Assembly (NCBI GenBank): GCA_003505905.1
Contig: DNXM01000118.1
Location: forward strand, 1-6,145
Origin: Oscillospiraceae bacterium
GTDB lineage: Bacteria > Bacillota > Clostridia > Oscillospirales > Acutalibacteraceae
Length of the DNA stretch: 6,145 nt
Direction: 5' to 3'
The translations under genes and the position numbers were made by a program. This document shows, piece by piece, positions 4,015-6,145 of this stretch. The notes under the pieces were generated by a model, which ran no database searches, was not told the origin of the DNA, and saw nothing but the letters and a program-made list of their open reading frames with translations. Positions within the stretch are counted from its first letter, which is position 1. The number at the start of each line of letters is the position of its first letter.

Positions 4015-5160
4015 ATGGAAAAAAGCAGAAAACTTCTCAGCATTCTGCTCGCTTTGAGCCTGCTCCTGTCGGTTGTTCCGATGATGAGCCTCACGGCAAG
4101 CGCAGAATTGACACCGGTCAAAATGACAGTAACTCTGTCTAGCGGTGAAATCAAGTTCTTCCCCGTGTTTTGGGACGATACATTGTCCCCAGACATAACT
4201 TTCTATTCTTCGAACGATGGCAAAACCTTTACACCCATCGTCAAAACCGCCTCAAAGGGCGGTTATCAGATGATGGATGTTGCGCTTGCCGCCACGGAAG
4301 GTCAACTCTATTACACCAACACGGGCAACACAGCCATCACAACATTTGCCGTTGTCAGTGCTAAGTGGAACGAAGTGTTCGCCGATTGCTATGACGGTGT
4401 TTCGGCTGGCTTGACGAATTCATTTTCGTCAACCTATTTGAAAGACGGCATTACCACACCGTATTATGCTCCTGCTGATGCAATAGGCGGCTGGGACGCA
4501 GATGCATCTGTCAATTCGGCAGCAATCAACGGAATCGATATTGCGGTTTTTGCCGCATACTATGATCTTATGTTTAATACATTTCTTTCCTCAAGAGCTG
4601 CGGATGGAGATAATGCTTACGCAAGACAGCTTATGGGCTCTTCGGATTGGAGTACTGTTTCTCGCAATAGTTCGGCAAGTGCCGTTCTTCTTCGTGACTT
4701 TGGTGCGACGGTTCAGTCTTACACCATTTCCAAAGCAACTTGTACGAACGGTTCGATTTCACTTAGCAAGTCTTCTGCCGCTTCCGGCGAAAATATTACA
4801 GTCACCGTTACGCCCGACAGCGGTTATGAGCTGGATACACTCAAGTATAACAACGGCACAACCGATACGGTCATTACCAAATCCGGTGATAATTACACTT
4901 TTGAAATGCCCGCAAGCAATGTCACTGTCAGCGCAACCTTTGTTCAGACGGGTGTTCATGTGTGTCAAATCGTTGGCGGTTCGGCATATGATTCCCTTCA
5001 AGCTGCTGTAGCGGCGGATTTAGAGGCATCAAAGGTGGTCGGATATACCGGTAGCACCATTCAAATGCTTGCAAACGATGAGGTTGACGGAAACACAGGT
5101 ATTGTTATTGCCGCCAACCAGATTATTACATTTGGATTTGAACGGAAAAACCATTTCTGA
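4015..5160 (+). CDS. Secreted multidomain surface protein, 5' part (frame ends at a frameshift)
   Basis: The frame encodes 381 residues from ATG 4015, with GGAG ten bases upstream. A clear Sec signal peptide covers 1-30: basic MEKSRK, a hydrophobic core and cleavage likely after TASA. Residues 31-235 are a mostly beta-type, aromatic- and Asp-rich region that I do not recognise. Residues about 236-309 (YTISKATCTNGSISLS to NVTVSATF) match the 'bacterial repeat'/divergent InlB B-repeat pattern: GYELDTLKYN followed by YTFEMPASNVTVSATF. From about 315 a repeat-unit head begins (VCQIVGGSAYDSLQAAV), leading to IVIAANQIIT at 363-372. At residue 373 the frame slips: the last nine residues (FGFERKNHF) are out of frame and the stop at 5158-5160 is an artefact of the shift. 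The protein continues in the frame starting at 5132. The role is probably extracellular binding or adhesion; no catalytic motif is seen. Confidence 0.85.
   Translation: MEKSRKLLSILLALSLLLSVVPMMSLTASAELTPVKMTVTLSSGEIKFFPVFWDDTLSPDITFYSSNDGKTFTPIVKTASKGGYQMMDVALAATEGQLYYTNTGNTAITTFAVVSAKWNEVFADCYDGVSAGLTNSFSSTYLKDGITTPYYAPADAIGGWDADASVNSAAINGIDIAVFAAYYDLMFNTFLSSRAADGDNAYARQLMGSSDWSTVSRNSSASAVLLRDFGATVQSYTISKATCTNGSISLSKSSAASGENITVTVTPDSGYELDTLKYNNGTTDTVITKSGDNYTFEMPASNVTVSATFVQTGVHVCQIVGGSAYDSLQAAVAADLEASKVVGYTGSTIQMLANDEVDGNTGIVIAANQIITFGFERKNHF
5131..5133 (+). other. Apparent single-T insertion (frameshift site)
   Basis: The bases read ACA TTT GGA TTT GAA CGG in the first frame. Removing one T gives ACA TTG GAT TTG AAC GGA AAA ACC ATT, that is TLDLNGKTI, the standard motif of these repeat proteins. 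The frame then runs open to the window edge, and a second copy of the motif (LTVDLN) appears there. The change lies in a short T-run, so a sequencing or assembly indel or a slippage mutation are the likely causes. Confidence 0.9.
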
Positions 5161-6145
5161 AATCGGACCGTTCCCGGAGTACAGCTTTTTGCTCCAAAAC
5201 AAAGGCACCTTGACCGTAATGGACAGCACCGACACGGATGCGGATGGTAAGAACTGCGGTAAGTTGACCGCTTGCGCCGCCAATCCCGATCCGCAGGGTA
5301 ATCCCGTATACGGCAACTATACCATTGACAACTATGGTGTTTTGACGGTAAACAGCGGCTTTATTGAGAACACGACAACCGGCGGTTATGCAACCTACGG
5401 CATTAACAACATGGATGACGGCAAGGTTGAAATCAACGGCGGTCGCATCTATCAGATTACGACCGAAGCCATTCGTATGGGCTGCAACGGCGGTTCAACT
5501 GCCGAAAACAAGGTTGTTATCAACGGCGGCAGTGTTGAATCCGGCGCTGAGGGTTACCGTGCGATTTGGATTCAGTATTTCAGCGAACAGGTAGCGCAGA
5601 AGGCTACCCTGCTGATTCACGGCGGTTGTGTTGTAGGTGCCGTCAACTGCTCGAACGGTCAGAATGCGATTACCAATATACAGGCGCAGAATTTGACCAT
5701 TACGGTTGATTCCGTGGATGCCGAAATTGTTAATTCGCTTCAAATTTTGCAGTCCGTTGCGCAAACGGCAAATATTACGGTCAGCATGGGTCGCTTGGGC
5801 AACTTCTCCGATTTAGCGAACAGCAAATACATTACGGGCGGCTATTACAACGCCGATGTTTCATCGTTCTTAAAGGATGGATATTATTTAATTCCTAACC
5901 CCGACACTTCGGTTCAAGGCAAAAGCGGTATGGTGGATGTTTCCGGCTATAAATACAAGGTCGGAACCGAAGCTTCTTCAGCTTACGGCGCAAAGGTTGT
6001 TCACAGCGATAAGAGCGAAACATTCTACTTGACGGCAACAAGTGCTGCGGATGCGGCTGTGTCCGGCGAAACGGTTGTTTTGCTCAAGGACAATGAGGGC
6101 AAGGTGCTTTGCGATGTCGGCAAGACGCTGACAGTTGACTTGAAT
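5132..6145 (+). CDS. Secreted surface protein, continuation in the shifted frame, 3' end outside window
   Basis: 338 codons are open from TTG 5132 to the edge, with no stop. It is the continuation of the gene starting at 4015 and together they give 710 residues so far. The first internal ATG is at 5219, but no ribosome binding site points to independent translation. Numbering from 5132, LDLNGKTIS (1-9) opens a beta-helix-like region with short strands and turns: NKGTLTVMD (23-31), NYGVLTVNSGFI (68-79), DDGKVEINGGRI (95-106), NKVVINGGSV (126-135) and ATLLIHGGCV (158-167). At 234-258 comes ITGGYYNADVSSFLKDGYY followed by LIPNPD, a 'SGGxFssDvsxYladGY'-type module frequent in gut Firmicutes surface proteins. 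A second repeat head starts near 303 (TSAADAAVSGETVVLLKD) and reaches LTVDLN at the last codon. No LPXTG or SLH anchor is in view; it may lie downstream. Confidence 0.85.
   Translation, partial: MDLNGKTISEIGPFPEYSFLLQNKGTLTVMDSTDTDADGKNCGKLTACAANPDPQGNPVYGNYTIDNYGVLTVNSGFIENTTTGGYATYGINNMDDGKVEINGGRIYQITTEAIRMGCNGGSTAENKVVINGGSVESGAEGYRAIWIQYFSEQVAQKATLLIHGGCVVGAVNCSNGQNAITNIQAQNLTITVDSVDAEIVNSLQILQSVAQTANITVSMGRLGNFSDLANSKYITGGYYNADVSSFLKDGYYLIPNPDTSVQGKSGMVDVSGYKYKVGTEASSAYGAKVVHSDKSETFYLTATSAADAAVSGETVVLLKDNEGKVLCDVGKTLTVDLN
6047..6145 (+). repeat. Start of a second protein repeat unit
   Basis: The encoded ATSAADAAVSGETVVLLKD to GKTLTVDLN aligns in pattern with SLQAAV to IITLDLNGKT at about 4994-5149: an Ala-rich helix-like head, a hydrophobic strand, then a conserved (V/L)DLN. 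The two DLN motifs are 334 codons apart, so the protein is probably built of large tandem units. Nucleotide identity between the two is low, so this is a protein-level repeat. Confidence 0.6.

Noticed and set aside
4502..5011. 169-codon plus-strand frame inside the surface-protein gene
   Set aside because: It is an out-of-frame shadow of residues covering the InlB-like repeat, whose correct frame shows recognisable motifs. No ribosome binding site supports it.
5125..5160. Programmed +1 ribosomal frameshift as explanation for the split gene
   Set aside because: No shift-prone arrangement such as a stop codon or rare codon at the shift point is seen, the TGA comes 27 bases later, and large repeat proteins of this type are not known to use it. 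A one-base indel is simpler.

Overview
The window looks like a chromosomal segment from a Gram-positive bacterium of the Bacillota, most likely a gut-type member of the Clostridia. The reasons are a BceRS-BceAB-type peptide-resistance module, strong GGAGG/GGAAGG ribosome binding sites, TTGACA/TATAAT-type promoters with 17-bp spacers in AT-rich intergenic DNA, and a secreted repeat protein of a style common in gut Firmicutes. The genus cannot be fixed from the sequence alone.

Minus strand, right to left from about 3570 to 1: a strong promoter (3545-3573) drives a 78-residue protein with two predicted membrane helices (3273-3509), an OmpR-family response regulator (2586-3260), an intramembrane-sensing BceS-type histidine kinase (1592-2581), an ABC ATPase (716-1480) and the start of its FtsX/BceB-type permease (1-719, cut by the window edge). 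The first three genes and the last two are tightly packed. A 111-bp gap with an inverted repeat and a possible second promoter separates the kinase from the transporter. In known BceRS-BceAB systems the transporter recognises a cell-wall-active peptide antibiotic bound to its lipid target and signals through the kinase, and the regulator then raises transporter expression. The small membrane protein at the head of the operon is not part of the textbook module.

Divergent control region, 3510-4014: about 500 bp holding the minus-strand promoter, up to three plus-strand promoter-like signals, palindromic candidate operators and a roughly 130-base stretch of higher GC content that can fold into successive hairpins and also carries a 41-codon ORF.

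Plus strand, 4015-6145: a large secreted protein with a signal peptide, a domain I do not recognise, an InlB-B/'bacterial repeat'-like domain and then beta-helix-like repeats. The gene is interrupted by an apparent single extra T at 5131-5133. The first frame ends at 5160, while the continuation is open in the next frame from 5132 to the window edge. If the T is a sequencing or assembly error, this is one protein of more than 710 residues. If it is real, the gene is broken or phase-variable.

The most notable points are the frameshift at a textbook LDLNG motif, the extra membrane protein leading the BceRS operon, the structured leader in front of the surface protein, and the mixed hairpin/promoter gap between kinase and transporter genes. 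I see no CRISPR array, transposase, rRNA or tRNA.
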